From Prevotella sp. P3-122 (lineage in GTDB: Bacteria; Bacteroidota; Bacteroidia; Bacteroidales; Bacteroidaceae): a DNA stretch of 64,000 nt. Shown piece by piece: positions 9,015 through 17,760 of the stretch (position 1 is its first letter; the number at the start of each line of letters is the position of its first letter). Where the stretch lies: assembly GCF_002251365.1 (NCBI RefSeq), contig NZ_NPJH01000041.1, positions 107,198-171,197 of the forward strand, given 5' to 3'. Both the position numbers and the translations under genes were made by a program. The notes under the pieces were generated by a model. That model searched no databases. It was not told the DNA's origin and worked only from the letters and a program-made list of their open reading frames with translations.

Positions 9015-10355
9015 CTATAAGCCCAGCAGATGCGTTGCCAGCAATGTTCCGTTCCACGCCAGCAGCCATATGGTGATGAGGATTGTCAACATTCTCATGG
9101 CCGTCTGCCAATGGCCGTGCAGGCGTGCCAGCAGGAAGCCCATGGCGATGGGGACGATGACGGCCCAGTGGCTTGCCATGATGTAGACTTCGGTGAGGGC
9201 AAAGCCAAGAACCATGTGCATGGTCATGTCGACGGCAAACCACGACAGGACGAGACGGAAGAACGCTGACGGCCAGCCGCATACGCAACCGGCAAGAAAC
9301 AATATTACGAGCACCGCCTCGACGGCGTAGCTGTACCACGACCTGTAGCTCACAATCACGGGACGCGTCATGTTTGTGTCCTGAAGCAGATAGTCGCAGT
9401 GAAACTGGAACGACTCGCCAAAAAGGTTCTCAACGACAGTTGCCGTGCGTGATGTCTTGGTGTCTATCCATTCCAGAATGCTGTTGTCCGTGTCGTTGAA
9501 TGAGCGGCGGTGTTTCATCCATTCCTGATGAGCCATGAATTTCTTGGCAAACTTCTTGTCCTTCTTCATCCTCTTCTCGATGTTCCTTGTCTGTATCTCG
9601 TTGTCGGGCTTTACCATGTTCTCGTACTGTGCCCAGTAGCATCCTCCCATGATGGCAAGCGGCAGCCCCACGGCAACGGCTATATGGCGTGGCCTCCAGA
9701 ATGCCCGGCCATTGGTCCACCATGCTGCCAGCCATATCTTGGCACCATTGGTCAGTGTCACGCCTGCTGTTGCCGTTGCCAGCAATGCCGTCAGCCAGGC
9801 AGGCATCTTCCTGCCTTCCTGCATCATGCTTCCTGCAATATACAGGGTGAGCGAAAGAAGAAACAGCGACAGGGCAAAATGGTCGGGGGTGGCGCTGGCG
9901 GCCATGATATGTCCAAAGGAGAAGAAAAGCACGGACAGCAGCAGGGAGTCTGCCCGTCCAAGTCCTATCAGGCGGTTGGCTATGCGATAGGTGAACAGGA
10001 ATGTGTAGGTGCCGCACAGGGTGTAGAGCACTGCCATGATGAAGATGGCGCAGTTGCAGCCTGTGATGTCCATGAGCCACCCGTTGAGCATGGCGAGAGG
10101 GTAGAGCAGCAGCGTCAGAAGCGGATGACGGGACAGGGTGTAGTATATCTTCCAGCGTGACAATGTGATGTACATGTATGGATCGTAGCCCGAGAGTGTG
10201 AAATGGTCGTGGAAGATGGTCCAGAACCCGAGGTTGCCCCCACGGGTGAACAGCTCGTACTTGTAGGCTATCATCAGGCCGTTGACAACCAGCAGAATTG
10301 TCATTCCGACAACGAGCGCAGGTATTTCCCTTTTTCTTATCTTGAATATATCCAT
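9015..10355 (-). CDS. Polytopic inner-membrane protein, possibly glycosyltransferase-like (DUF6080 type?)
   Basis: A 446-residue protein with about ten hydrophobic segments, the first at residues 12-32 (IPALVVGMTILLVVNGLMIA). The first periplasmic loop has YELFTRGGNLGFWTIFHDHF and SGYDPYMYITLSRW, and a long Lys-rich soluble stretch lies at about 265-310. The layout recalls the membrane glycosyltransferase/GT-C style or the DUF6080 family of Bacteroidetes; this family name is from memory and not certain. It begins 29 bp downstream of its -7 box at 10384 and ends just before the intron remnant. Function unknown. Confidence 0.7.
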   Translation of the reverse strand: MDIFKIRKREIPALVVGMTILLVVNGLMIAYKYELFTRGGNLGFWTIFHDHFTLSGYDPYMYITLSRWKIYYTLSRHPLLTLLLYPLAMLNGWLMDITGCNCAIFIMAVLYTLCGTYTFLFTYRIANRLIGLGRADSLLLSVLFFSFGHIMAASATPDHFALSLFLLSLTLYIAGSMMQEGRKMPAWLTALLATATAGVTLTNGAKIWLAAWWTNGRAFWRPRHIAVAVGLPLAIMGGCYWAQYENMVKPDNEIQTRNIEKRMKKDKKFAKKFMAHQEWMKHRRSFNDTDNSILEWIDTKTSRTATVVENLFGESFQFHCDYLLQDTNMTRPVIVSYRSWYSYAVEAVLVILFLAGCVCGWPSAFFRLVLSWFAVDMTMHMVLGFALTEVYIMASHWAVIVPIAMGFLLARLHGHWQTAMRMLTILITIWLLAWNGTLLATHLLGL

Positions 10356-10383
10356 AGAACGGTGAATGATTAGAAAATCGGCA

Positions 10384-10391
10384 CAAAGATA
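10384..10391 (-). promoter_or_regulatory. -7 box (TATCTTTG) for the membrane protein gene
   Basis: CAAAGATA on the plus strand reads TATCTTTG on the minus strand, a match to TAnnTTTG, 29 bp before the ATG at 10355. Confidence 0.55.
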
Positions 10392-10538
10392 GGAAAATAA
10401 AGCCTTACTGCCAAATATCCTTAGTGGGAATATCTATGTTGAAACATCAGTTTGACGTATTTAGATAGAGCAGATTATTATATGATGTGAGCTACGGATA
10501 TATATGGATAGTGCAACGCATATGTTTGCATGGGCAGT

Positions 10539-10599
10539 AAGGTTAATAACCTTGCAGCCGTAAGGTTAATAACCTTTCGCCCGTAAGGTTATTAACCTT
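10539..10599. repeat. Three palindromes on an exact 23-bp period
   Basis: The 15-bp palindrome AAGGTTAATAACCTT occurs at 10539, 10562 and (as AAGGTTATTAACCTT) 10585, separated by GC-rich 8-bp spacers. The spacing is exactly 23 bp each time. It lies between the membrane protein promoter and the terminator of the gene at 10744. The 388-bp gap 10356-10743 holds this array, one promoter and one terminator. Confidence 0.9.
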
Positions 10600-10671
10600 T
10601 CAGGCGATGGAATGGTAATAGTCTTCAGATGTAATGGTATTCTCATTGGCATGAATATGTCTTTTCCCCAC

Positions 10672-10706
10672 AAAAAAAGAGCTAAGTCTTAATGTAGACT
10701 TAGCTC
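10672..10706 (-). terminator. Terminator of the 1267-residue secreted protein gene
   Basis: A perfect 11-bp stem, GAGCTAAGTCT (10679-10689) with AGACTTAGCTC (10696-10706), is followed on the minus strand by seven T (10678-10672). It lies 38 bp past the stop codon. Confidence 0.85.
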
Positions 10707-10743
10707 CTTGCTTATGTTGTAGTCTGAGACATGCGATACTTAA

Positions 10744-13700
10744 TTATCTAACGACAACCTTCCTGACGGTAGAGTGTCCGTTGCCAGATACTTTCACTAC
10801 TGCTACTCCCTTGTAGGAAACAGGTATTACGGCAGAGCCGTTGACAGTGGTGTCAGCCAGTGTGCGTCCGTCGGCAGCTATTACCTTTACCGATGCCTCG
10901 CCGTTGGCAGTAACCACAATGGCAGCTCCGTCAACGCTGATAGATGCAGAGCCGTTGCCGCCCTCAACACCCTCGATGCCTGTGGAGTCTGACACCTTGG
11001 CGCGGGCAACGTTGATGACGCGGCCAGTGTTGGCGTCAATCATCATGCATACCACCTTGCAGTTGTAGATGTTGCTGACGTATGGCGCGTTGGTCTTTAT
11101 GCCGAACGATACGGTGCCCGTATAGTCCTTGTTGCTCTCCACCTCGGTAGGTACAAGTCCGCGCATTCCGCTGTAGTTTGACGACGGGTATAGTGCGCGG
11201 GCCACATCGTGGAAGATGTATGGGTAAATGATGCTCTTGCCGTAAAGGCCGTCCTTCTGCCACTCGCCGAGGTCATCATCGTAGAAGCTGTAGAGGTTGT
11301 TCTGCTGATATCCGCTGAGGCTGTCCTCTGTGATGATGAAGAACATACCCACGTTGAGGTTGCTCATGTCGAGCGCGTACTTGAAGGCATATGGTATGGA
11401 CAGAACGTCTGTGGCCTTGTCGTATATGGCGTTGATATACAGGTCGGCATCGGCGTCTGTGGACAGCTCGTCGCTGACGGTCTCCAACCACAGCTTCTGG
11501 GTGCTTGATGTGAATGAGTAGTCAACCACTCCGTCTACGGTCTCGCTGACCATCGGCGATACGATGTTGCCGCGGTTGATGCGTCCCGTTGGTGCGGCAG
11601 CCATGCCGAGATAGTATGTGGCGTAGTCGGTCATGCCGCTCTCGAAGCTGTCACCAGTGTATACGTGGTAGGTGACAGGAATGAAGCGGTCGCCATAGGT
11701 CTTCTCCAGTTTCTCTATTGCCAGATGGCCGAGAGGACAGTTGGGGCAAGCCTCGCCGGTATATTCCTCCAGGACAACCCTCTTGGTTGGTCTGAACGAG
11801 AGGTTCCTGATGGAGGTGACAAGACGGTCGAAGGTCTCACCGCCATTCAGCTCTACGTATACGGTGAACTTGTTCTCTGTTCCGCTCGTCAGTGGCAGGG
11901 GCTTGGCAAATTCGAATGGGAAGACATCCTCTGCCTTGAGCGAGAGGCCGTCCTGGCTTATCTCGTCTACCACGTTGCCTTCGCCATCGAGCAGCTGCAC
12001 CTTGATAGAGGAGTATGTGGAAGTGCCGTTCTTGATGGTTACGTTACCCTTGATGGCCTGCTTTGTCATGCCGACACCGCTCTCGGGAACTCCCGTAAGT
12101 GCTATCTGCATGTCCATGTTGTGGACAACGTTCACCTCTGCTACGAATACCGCGCTCTGGTTCTCGTTCTCGTTGACAAAGGCGATGTATATGTTCTTTC
12201 CCGCATACTCGCTCAGGTCTATGTTGAACAGTTCCCAGTCGCCATTGAGTGTACCCTCGGAGCTTCCCGGCGAGAGGGTCTTGTCAACGACAATGTTGCC
12301 CTCGGTTCTGAACTTCTCAATCTTAGCTGCATCAAGGTCGTTGTAGACATCATCGGTAGAGTAGATGATCACCTTCAGGTTGTCGGTGCTGCCGAAGCGG
12401 TAGCTCTGGGCCTTGAACGACAGGTAGCACTTGTCGTCAGGGATATATAGCTGTGGTGTTACCATCCAGTCGTCAGACTTGCCGGCAGGGGTGTACATAG
12501 AGTGTGATACGGCACAGGTATTAGTGTAGTCGTCGTCAGCGGCATACCACCATGCTGTAGTCGTAGAGTTGAACTTCCATGCCTCCATCTCGGCAGTAGG
12601 AGTGTTCTTGTCACCGTCGTAGAGCATGACGTTGCCCATGCCGCCCTCGAAGTTCTCTATATAAATATGTGTGTTGTCCGAGACGATGGTGCGCTCGTAT
12701 GAGCCGTCGTACATGACGCTTACCTCTGTGTTGAAGCTGTAACCGCTCTCGTCTGATATGGAGCCTTCGGGAATAACCACCCTGTAGGTGTTGCCCTTGT
12801 AGAGGCTCTGCGAGCTGGTAGGATATACAATAACCTGATTGTAAGTCTCGTTGTTTGTTCCGGCAAGGATGTTCAGGTCGCATATCGGAGTAGTCTCGTC
12901 ATTGCGGTATAGCTGTGCCTTTGCGCCATCGGCAACCTTCACGTCAGTGTCGAAGGTGAACACCACGGGATTGGTGGTCATGTCGAGATGGCCTACGGTG
13001 CTGTGCTCCTCTGGAGCTACGCCCGTGCATACTATCGGGGTATCGCCGTGACCTATGTAGGTTATGGTAATCTCGGCGTTGGTCTTGGTCTGGTCGCCTT
13101 CCAGGCAGATGGTTCCTGCGGGAATGACGATGTTGTATGTCTTGTCCTTGTCCAGTGCTGTAGTGCGGAAACCGATGTCCACGGTTCTTGGGTCGCTGGC
13201 GTTGGCAGCAAACTTCAGAGCGCTCTTTACTACGTTGCCGTCCTCGTCCTTAAGCGCGATGTCGCTGACGGAGCCTGTCACGGCCACACGGCGGGAGAAC
13301 TTCACGGCCACGTTGGAAACCTTGGTGATGCATGAGCCTGAACGTGGGGTTACATTGTAGGTCGAAAGGAGGTTTACCTTGGAGCAAGCCTCTGCAAACG
13401 ACTCTGGAAGCTCCAGCACGTAGTTGTCCTCGCTGATGTATGCCATGCCTGCAAGAACCTTTCCGTTGGCGGAGATGGCTGAGGCAAGACCTGTGCTGTA
13501 GTAGCCTGTGCGGGTATAGTAGTCGATGCCATACCTCTGCTGGAGCAGCTCGTCAAGGCCATACCAGTAGTTGTCGTGAAGGATATAGAGCGAGCGGCTG
13601 GGACTTACGGCCGGTGTGGCTGCGTAGATGGTGCCATTGTCGTCGATGACAACGCAACCCTTGTCGAGGTCGTCTGCTCTCATCATGTACTCCACCTCCT

Positions 13701-14547
13701 TGGTCTCTGTGCTGTAGCGGAACGGACACCTTGCGTCCTCGGCTGTATAGAGTACGCCTGACACCCACTTTCCGTTGGGGCTTATGCAGATGCCGTCGAG
13801 CGACAGTACACCGCTTTTCTTAGCTGTGAACTTATTGGTGTCTGCATTGTAGTCGAAGACTATGGGGTCCCAGCTCTCTGTCTGCCGGTCGTAAAGGAAA
13901 TACATCACATATTGCGGATAGCTGTAGTCAACGCAGCCCACAATGTATCGTCCGTCGGCCGATATGCCCGTAAAGCGGGTCATGTTCTCGTAGGTACCTG
14001 ACAGGTCTACACGTGGAAGGTTGGGTGTGGAGATTTGCTTGCCCGTGGCCATGTCCCACATGGTAGGCACCTCGTCGTAACCTCCTTGCGTGCAGAGGCC
14101 TACGCCGTACTTTCCGTCGGGCGTGACAGCCATCACACGGCCACCGGTATTGCCAAGTGTAACTTCCAGTCTGACCCATTGCTTGGTCTCCGTATTGTAG
14201 TATGCCGGAGTGCCGGATATTCCTCCTACAACCATCTTGCCGTCGTCTGTGACGTCATTGGCCTGGCTTGCCGTGCCCGACTCAGCGTCGCTCGCTGAGA
14301 GCAACTCTGTCACGACGCCATTCTCAACATCTACAAGCTTCGGGTAGGAGTATTCAGATGTGGCACCGTTGGAACCGTAGGCTACGGCCCACTTTCCATT
14401 GTCTGATATTCCGCGTATCACGGAACCGTCGCTCATACCATACTTCGTAAGTCTCGCCTCAGGTGTGACTTGTGCCAACATGTGATGGTATGACAAGGCT
14501 ACCGCAAGAAGCAGCAAGGCCTTGGTTATTGATTGCTTAAAACACAT
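10744..14547 (-). CDS. Multidomain secreted protein: propeller-like repeats, Ig-like, choice-of-anchor J, Omp28-like and T9SS tail
   Basis: A 1267-residue exported protein with a signal peptide ending near HHMLAQ. Residues about 35-375 carry at least six repeats of the form ISDNGKWAVAY / VTDDGKMVVGG / ISADGRYIVGC, suggesting a beta-propeller. Two Ig-like segments follow (NVAVKFSRRVAV; NPVVFTFDTDVKV). Then comes a choice-of-anchor J/cleaved-adhesin-like domain (IENFEGG near 630, SDDWMVTPQLYIPD). An Omp28-related, thioredoxin-like domain has VVLEEYTGEACPNCPLGH near 930. A T9SS type A-like tail (VKVIAADGRTLADTTV ... VRKVVVR) ends the protein. It is divergent from the tlpA-type operon at 14691, which encodes a second Omp28 protein, so the two units probably work together at the cell surface. 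The exact function is unknown. Confidence 0.82.
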   Translation of the reverse strand: MCFKQSITKALLLLAVALSYHHMLAQVTPEARLTKYGMSDGSVIRGISDNGKWAVAYGSNGATSEYSYPKLVDVENGVVTELLSASDAESGTASQANDVTDDGKMVVGGISGTPAYYNTETKQWVRLEVTLGNTGGRVMAVTPDGKYGVGLCTQGGYDEVPTMWDMATGKQISTPNLPRVDLSGTYENMTRFTGISADGRYIVGCVDYSYPQYVMYFLYDRQTESWDPIVFDYNADTNKFTAKKSGVLSLDGICISPNGKWVSGVLYTAEDARCPFRYSTETKEVEYMMRADDLDKGCVVIDDNGTIYAATPAVSPSRSLYILHDNYWYGLDELLQQRYGIDYYTRTGYYSTGLASAISANGKVLAGMAYISEDNYVLELPESFAEACSKVNLLSTYNVTPRSGSCITKVSNVAVKFSRRVAVTGSVSDIALKDEDGNVVKSALKFAANASDPRTVDIGFRTTALDKDKTYNIVIPAGTICLEGDQTKTNAEITITYIGHGDTPIVCTGVAPEEHSTVGHLDMTTNPVVFTFDTDVKVADGAKAQLYRNDETTPICDLNILAGTNNETYNQVIVYPTSSQSLYKGNTYRVVIPEGSISDESGYSFNTEVSVMYDGSYERTIVSDNTHIYIENFEGGMGNVMLYDGDKNTPTAEMEAWKFNSTTTAWWYAADDDYTNTCAVSHSMYTPAGKSDDWMVTPQLYIPDDKCYLSFKAQSYRFGSTDNLKVIIYSTDDVYNDLDAAKIEKFRTEGNIVVDKTLSPGSSEGTLNGDWELFNIDLSEYAGKNIYIAFVNENENQSAVFVAEVNVVHNMDMQIALTGVPESGVGMTKQAIKGNVTIKNGTSTYSSIKVQLLDGEGNVVDEISQDGLSLKAEDVFPFEFAKPLPLTSGTENKFTVYVELNGGETFDRLVTSIRNLSFRPTKRVVLEEYTGEACPNCPLGHLAIEKLEKTYGDRFIPVTYHVYTGDSFESGMTDYATYYLGMAAAPTGRINRGNIVSPMVSETVDGVVDYSFTSSTQKLWLETVSDELSTDADADLYINAIYDKATDVLSIPYAFKYALDMSNLNVGMFFIITEDSLSGYQQNNLYSFYDDDLGEWQKDGLYGKSIIYPYIFHDVARALYPSSNYSGMRGLVPTEVESNKDYTGTVSFGIKTNAPYVSNIYNCKVVCMMIDANTGRVINVARAKVSDSTGIEGVEGGNGSASISVDGAAIVVTANGEASVKVIAADGRTLADTTVNGSAVIPVSYKGVAVVKVSGNGHSTVRKVVVR

Positions 14548-14578
14548 AAAAATGATACTTTTATATTAAAAAACCATG

Positions 14579-14586
14579 CAAAGTTA
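14579..14586 (-). promoter_or_regulatory. -7 box (TAACTTTG) for the 1267-residue protein gene
   Basis: CAAAGTTA on the plus strand reads TAACTTTG on the minus strand, 31 bp before the start codon. It lies 75 bp from the divergent promoter at 14661. Confidence 0.55.
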
Positions 14587-14660
14587 CTACTTTAATGTCA
14601 AAAATGCCAAAAGTCTTTAGTTTTTAAGACCTTTTTATTGAATTTTTAATTTAAAATGAG

Positions 14661-14668
14661 TAATTTTG
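14661..14668 (+). promoter_or_regulatory. -7 box (TAATTTTG) for the TlpA operon
   Basis: AAAATGAGTAATTTTGC includes a perfect TAnnTTTG box. The same 17-bp string occurs before the rplM operon (25666-25682). The ATG at 14682 would be almost leaderless from this promoter, which favours the ATG at 14691 as the real start of the next gene. Confidence 0.6.
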
Positions 14669-14690
14669 CCAACTAAATAATATGCTTTTT

Positions 14691-15182
14691 ATGAAAAGAC
14701 TTAGATTTTTGTCTGTGCTGGTAATGCTTTGCGCATGCTCAAGCTTATTCGCACAGTTGCCATCGGTGAAGCTTAAGACCCTTGATGGCAAGACAGTTGA
14801 CACGTCGGAACTCAGTAACGACGGCAAACCTTTTGTTATCAGTTTCTTCGCTACCTGGTGCAAGCCGTGCAACAGGGAGCTGAAGGCTATCCACGAACAG
14901 TATGCAGACTGGCAGGAGGAAACGGGAATGAAGGTCATTGCCATTTCCATCGACCAGGCACAGAACATACACAAGGTGAAACCGCTGGTGGATGGCGAGG
15001 AATGGGAATACGAAATACTGCTCGACCCAAACAGCGAGTTCAGGCGTGCCATGGGCGTGCAGATGATTCCTCACGTCTTCATCATCGGTGGCGATGGCAA
15101 GATTGTTGAGTCCAGAAGCGGATATACCGATGGAGGAGAGAACCATCTGATAGAGAAGATTCGTGAACTTGTAGCTAAATAA
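14691..15182 (+). CDS. TlpA-family thiol:disulfide oxidoreductase
   Basis: A protein of about 163 residues with a signal peptide (MKRLRFLSVLVMLCACSSLFAQ) and one thioredoxin fold. The redox motif ATWCKPCNREL lies near residue 56, a DQAQNIHKVK insertion follows, and the cis-Pro segment is MIPHVFIIGGDGKI. This is the TlpA/ResA type, acting in the periplasm on partner cysteine pairs. ATG 14691 is preferred over 14682 because the promoter leaves no leader for the latter. It is the first gene of a four-gene run (TlpA, DUF6029-like barrel, Omp28, T9SS-tailed protein) with gaps of 15, 16 and 45 bp. The CxxC-bearing Omp28 protein of the same operon is a plausible substrate or partner (inference). Confidence 0.88.
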   Translation: MKRLRFLSVLVMLCACSSLFAQLPSVKLKTLDGKTVDTSELSNDGKPFVISFFATWCKPCNRELKAIHEQYADWQEETGMKVIAISIDQAQNIHKVKPLVDGEEWEYEILLDPNSEFRRAMGVQMIPHVFIIGGDGKIVESRSGYTDGGENHLIEKIRELVAK

Positions 15183-15197
15183 TAACCGGACAGAGTG

Positions 15198-16865
15198 ATG
15201 CATTCAAAGTTTTTTGCGGCTTCCGTCCTCATGGCAGCTATGGCCACAGGACAGGCGTGGGCGCAGGACGGTGACAAGGTTTCTGTGCACGGAAGCATAC
15301 AGAGCGACATCCTCGTGCCCCAGGAGGATAATAAAATAGGTACGGGTACATATAAAGAAGATGTGCTCACCAATACTTATGCCGACATCAACATTGCCTA
15401 CAAGAGTCTCGAGGTTGGAACCAGACTGGAGTTCACCGAGTATCCGTTGCCAGGTTTCGAACCGGATTTCAAGGGGTGGGGCGTACCTTATCTCTATGCG
15501 AAGTTCAAGACTGGGAAAGGTGTCGACGTCACCCTCGGCGACTTCTACGACCAGTTCGGTAGCGGACTTATCTTCCGTACATACGAGGAGAGAAGCCTCG
15601 GCATAGACAACTCCATCAGGGGAGCGCACGTAGCTGTGAATGCCATCAAGGGCGTGCAGTTCAAGGCTCTCGGTGGTGTGCAGAGACGTTATTGGGACTG
15701 GGACACGGATTCATGGCTCGCCGGTGCCGACCTGGAGATAAATATCGACCAGTACAGCAAGCGCATGCAGGAGAACAATATCTCTTGGATGGTTGGCGGC
15801 TCATACGTGCTGCTCAACTACGAGGAGGATGGTGACAACATCATCGTGCCGGGCACCAACTTCCGGTTAGATATGCCGTCTACGGTGCATGCCTTCGACG
15901 TGAGGTCACGCCTGCAGACTGGCAACTACAGCTTTCTGGCTGAGTATGCATGGAGGTCGCAGGACCCATCTGCCGATAATGGCTACATCTATCGCCGCGG
16001 TTCGGCAGTCCTGCTGTCGGCATCGTATTCTGCCAAGGGCGTAAGCGCACTGTTCCAGGCCAAGCGCAGCGAGAACATGTCGTTCCGTTCCAGAAGGTCG
16101 TTAACGGGAACATCGGCTTTTGTCAACAACATGCCGGCATTCGCATACCAGCATACATACTCACTGCCTGCACTTTATCCCTATGCTACCCAGGCTGCAC
16201 CGGGAGAATGGGCTTTTCAAGGTGAGTTCGGATATACTTTCAAGCGCAACTCGGCTCTCGGAGGCAAGTATGGCACCAAGCTGAAGCTCAATGTCAGTCA
16301 TATACGTGGTCTCGACAAAGACCCCGTGGAACCCATCTATGGCAACACGGTCATGGGTACCGACGGCTATGAGACGGGCTTCTTCAAGATGGGAAAACTC
16401 TATTATCAGGACATCAACCTGCAGATGGAGAAGAAGCTCTCCAAGTCGTTCAAGCTGAACCTCATGTATATGAACCAGCGATACGACAAGACTGTCATAG
16501 AGGGCGAGGGCGGTGTCATCAAGGCCAATATCGGTGTGGCTGAGGGTAAATATCAGATTAACAAGAAGTTCACACTAAGAGGCGAGCTGCAATATCTCTC
16601 AACCAGTCAGGACCAGGGCGACTGGGCGTTTGGACTGCTTGAGCTGTCTGCCCTCCCGTACCTGATGTTCACCGTAAGCGACATGTGGAATACGGGTGAG
16701 ACAGACATACATTATTATATGGCATCAGTCACTGGTACATACAAGGCTCATCGCCTGATGCTCGGATATGGCCGCACGCGTGCTGGCTACAACTGCTCCG
16801 GTGGCGTGTGCAGGTATGTTCCGGCAAGCAAGGGACTGAACATCTCGTATAACTATACTTTCTAA
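15198..16865 (+). CDS. DUF6029-like outer membrane protein
   Basis: A protein of about 555 residues with a signal peptide (MHSKFFAASVLMAAMATGQAWAQ). The remainder is rich in alternating hydrophobic/aromatic strands with Tyr, Trp and Gly (for example NIAYKSLEVGTRLEFTEYPL, KLYYQDINLQMEKKL) and ends SKGLNISYNYTF with a terminal Phe, as expected for an outer-membrane beta-barrel. I place it in the DUF6029 group of Bacteroidetes from the motif LGDFYDQFGSGLIFRTYEER. ATG 15198 follows an in-frame GTG and is the more likely start. It sits between TlpA and Omp28 genes, so a link to secretion or anchoring of redox proteins is possible but unproven. Confidence 0.78.
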   Translation: MHSKFFAASVLMAAMATGQAWAQDGDKVSVHGSIQSDILVPQEDNKIGTGTYKEDVLTNTYADINIAYKSLEVGTRLEFTEYPLPGFEPDFKGWGVPYLYAKFKTGKGVDVTLGDFYDQFGSGLIFRTYEERSLGIDNSIRGAHVAVNAIKGVQFKALGGVQRRYWDWDTDSWLAGADLEINIDQYSKRMQENNISWMVGGSYVLLNYEEDGDNIIVPGTNFRLDMPSTVHAFDVRSRLQTGNYSFLAEYAWRSQDPSADNGYIYRRGSAVLLSASYSAKGVSALFQAKRSENMSFRSRRSLTGTSAFVNNMPAFAYQHTYSLPALYPYATQAAPGEWAFQGEFGYTFKRNSALGGKYGTKLKLNVSHIRGLDKDPVEPIYGNTVMGTDGYETGFFKMGKLYYQDINLQMEKKLSKSFKLNLMYMNQRYDKTVIEGEGGVIKANIGVAEGKYQINKKFTLRGELQYLSTSQDQGDWAFGLLELSALPYLMFTVSDMWNTGETDIHYYMASVTGTYKAHRLMLGYGRTRAGYNCSGGVCRYVPASKGLNISYNYTF

Positions 16866-16881
16866 ATTCAGGCTTCACACT

Positions 16882-17715
16882 ATGAACAGAATATTCAATA
16901 TCAGAAATACAGTCCGCAACTCTGTGCTGGCACTGTTTGCCATTGCGGCATTCTCTGCATGCGATGAGGTTGATGAGGCTGACAGGTTTGTACAGCTGCC
17001 TACTATTGAGAGTAAGCGTAATGTGCTTATCGAGGAGTTTACGGGCCAGCAGTGTACCAACTGCCCTGATGCCCATAGGGGGCTTGCGGCGCTGACGGAG
17101 CAATATGGCGAGCAGCTCATAACGGTAAGCATACATGCCGGCGGGCTGAGCCTTCCGGAAGATAACAGCTTTGGCTTTGTGGGACTAAAGAACAACGAGG
17201 GACAGGAATATGCGGACCGCTGGGGTGACCTCGACAAGGTCGGCTTTCCATGCGCAGTCTTCGACAGAAGCTCTGAGGTGTCACTCTTCGTTAGCGGAAA
17301 GTGGCCGGAGCTTATCAGAAAGGAGCTTGAGAAACCAACTTCTCTTTCCATCAACCTTGAGGCTCACTACAACAACGACAGTACCAAGATTGAAATTACA
17401 GCACTGATGCTGCCCGAGACAGATGCCAATGCCAAGCTGCAGCTCTGGGTTACGGAGAGCAACATCACGGCCGTGCAGATAGACAACGGAAAGCTTATTA
17501 AGGACTATGTCCACAACCATGTCTTCCGTGGCAGTGCCAATGGCACGTGGGGCGAGGACATTGCCCTGGAGTCTAACGTCTATTCCACGGCCACAGCTAC
17601 GGTTGATGTCAAGGACATCTGGAATGTCAGGAACCTGGCTGTTGTGGCCTTCGTCTACAACGACAAGGAGGGTGTCATGCAGGCTGCTGAGTGCAAGCTC
17701 TGTCCAGAAGAGTAA
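16882..17715 (+). CDS. Omp28-related outer membrane lipoprotein
   Basis: A 277-residue protein with a lipoprotein-type signal (ALFAIAAFSAC, Cys about residue 30, followed by the acidic DEVDEAD typical of surface-exported Bacteroidetes lipoproteins). The thioredoxin-like N-terminal half has VLIEEFTGQQCTNCPDAH with a CTNC pair, as in Omp28-related proteins; the C-terminal half is a beta-sandwich-like region (ITALMLPETDANAKLQLWV). It shares the EFTG-x-x-C-x-N-C-P signature with the 1267-residue divergent protein. It lies 16 bp after the barrel gene and is likely co-transcribed with it. In the family it was named from a Porphyromonas gingivalis surface antigen; the molecular function is not settled. 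Confidence 0.85.
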   Translation: MNRIFNIRNTVRNSVLALFAIAAFSACDEVDEADRFVQLPTIESKRNVLIEEFTGQQCTNCPDAHRGLAALTEQYGEQLITVSIHAGGLSLPEDNSFGFVGLKNNEGQEYADRWGDLDKVGFPCAVFDRSSEVSLFVSGKWPELIRKELEKPTSLSINLEAHYNNDSTKIEITALMLPETDANAKLQLWVTESNITAVQIDNGKLIKDYVHNHVFRGSANGTWGEDIALESNVYSTATATVDVKDIWNVRNLAVVAFVYNDKEGVMQAAECKLCPEE

Positions 17716-17760
17716 GTGTTATTTGTTCAACTATTATTATAAAAAGAAAAAAATATTTAT

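Noticed and set aside
9030..10160. Long plus-strand ORFs opposite the membrane protein gene
   Set aside because: They are low-complexity, His/Gln/Cys-rich shadows of a GC-rich minus-strand gene whose product has regular membrane helices.
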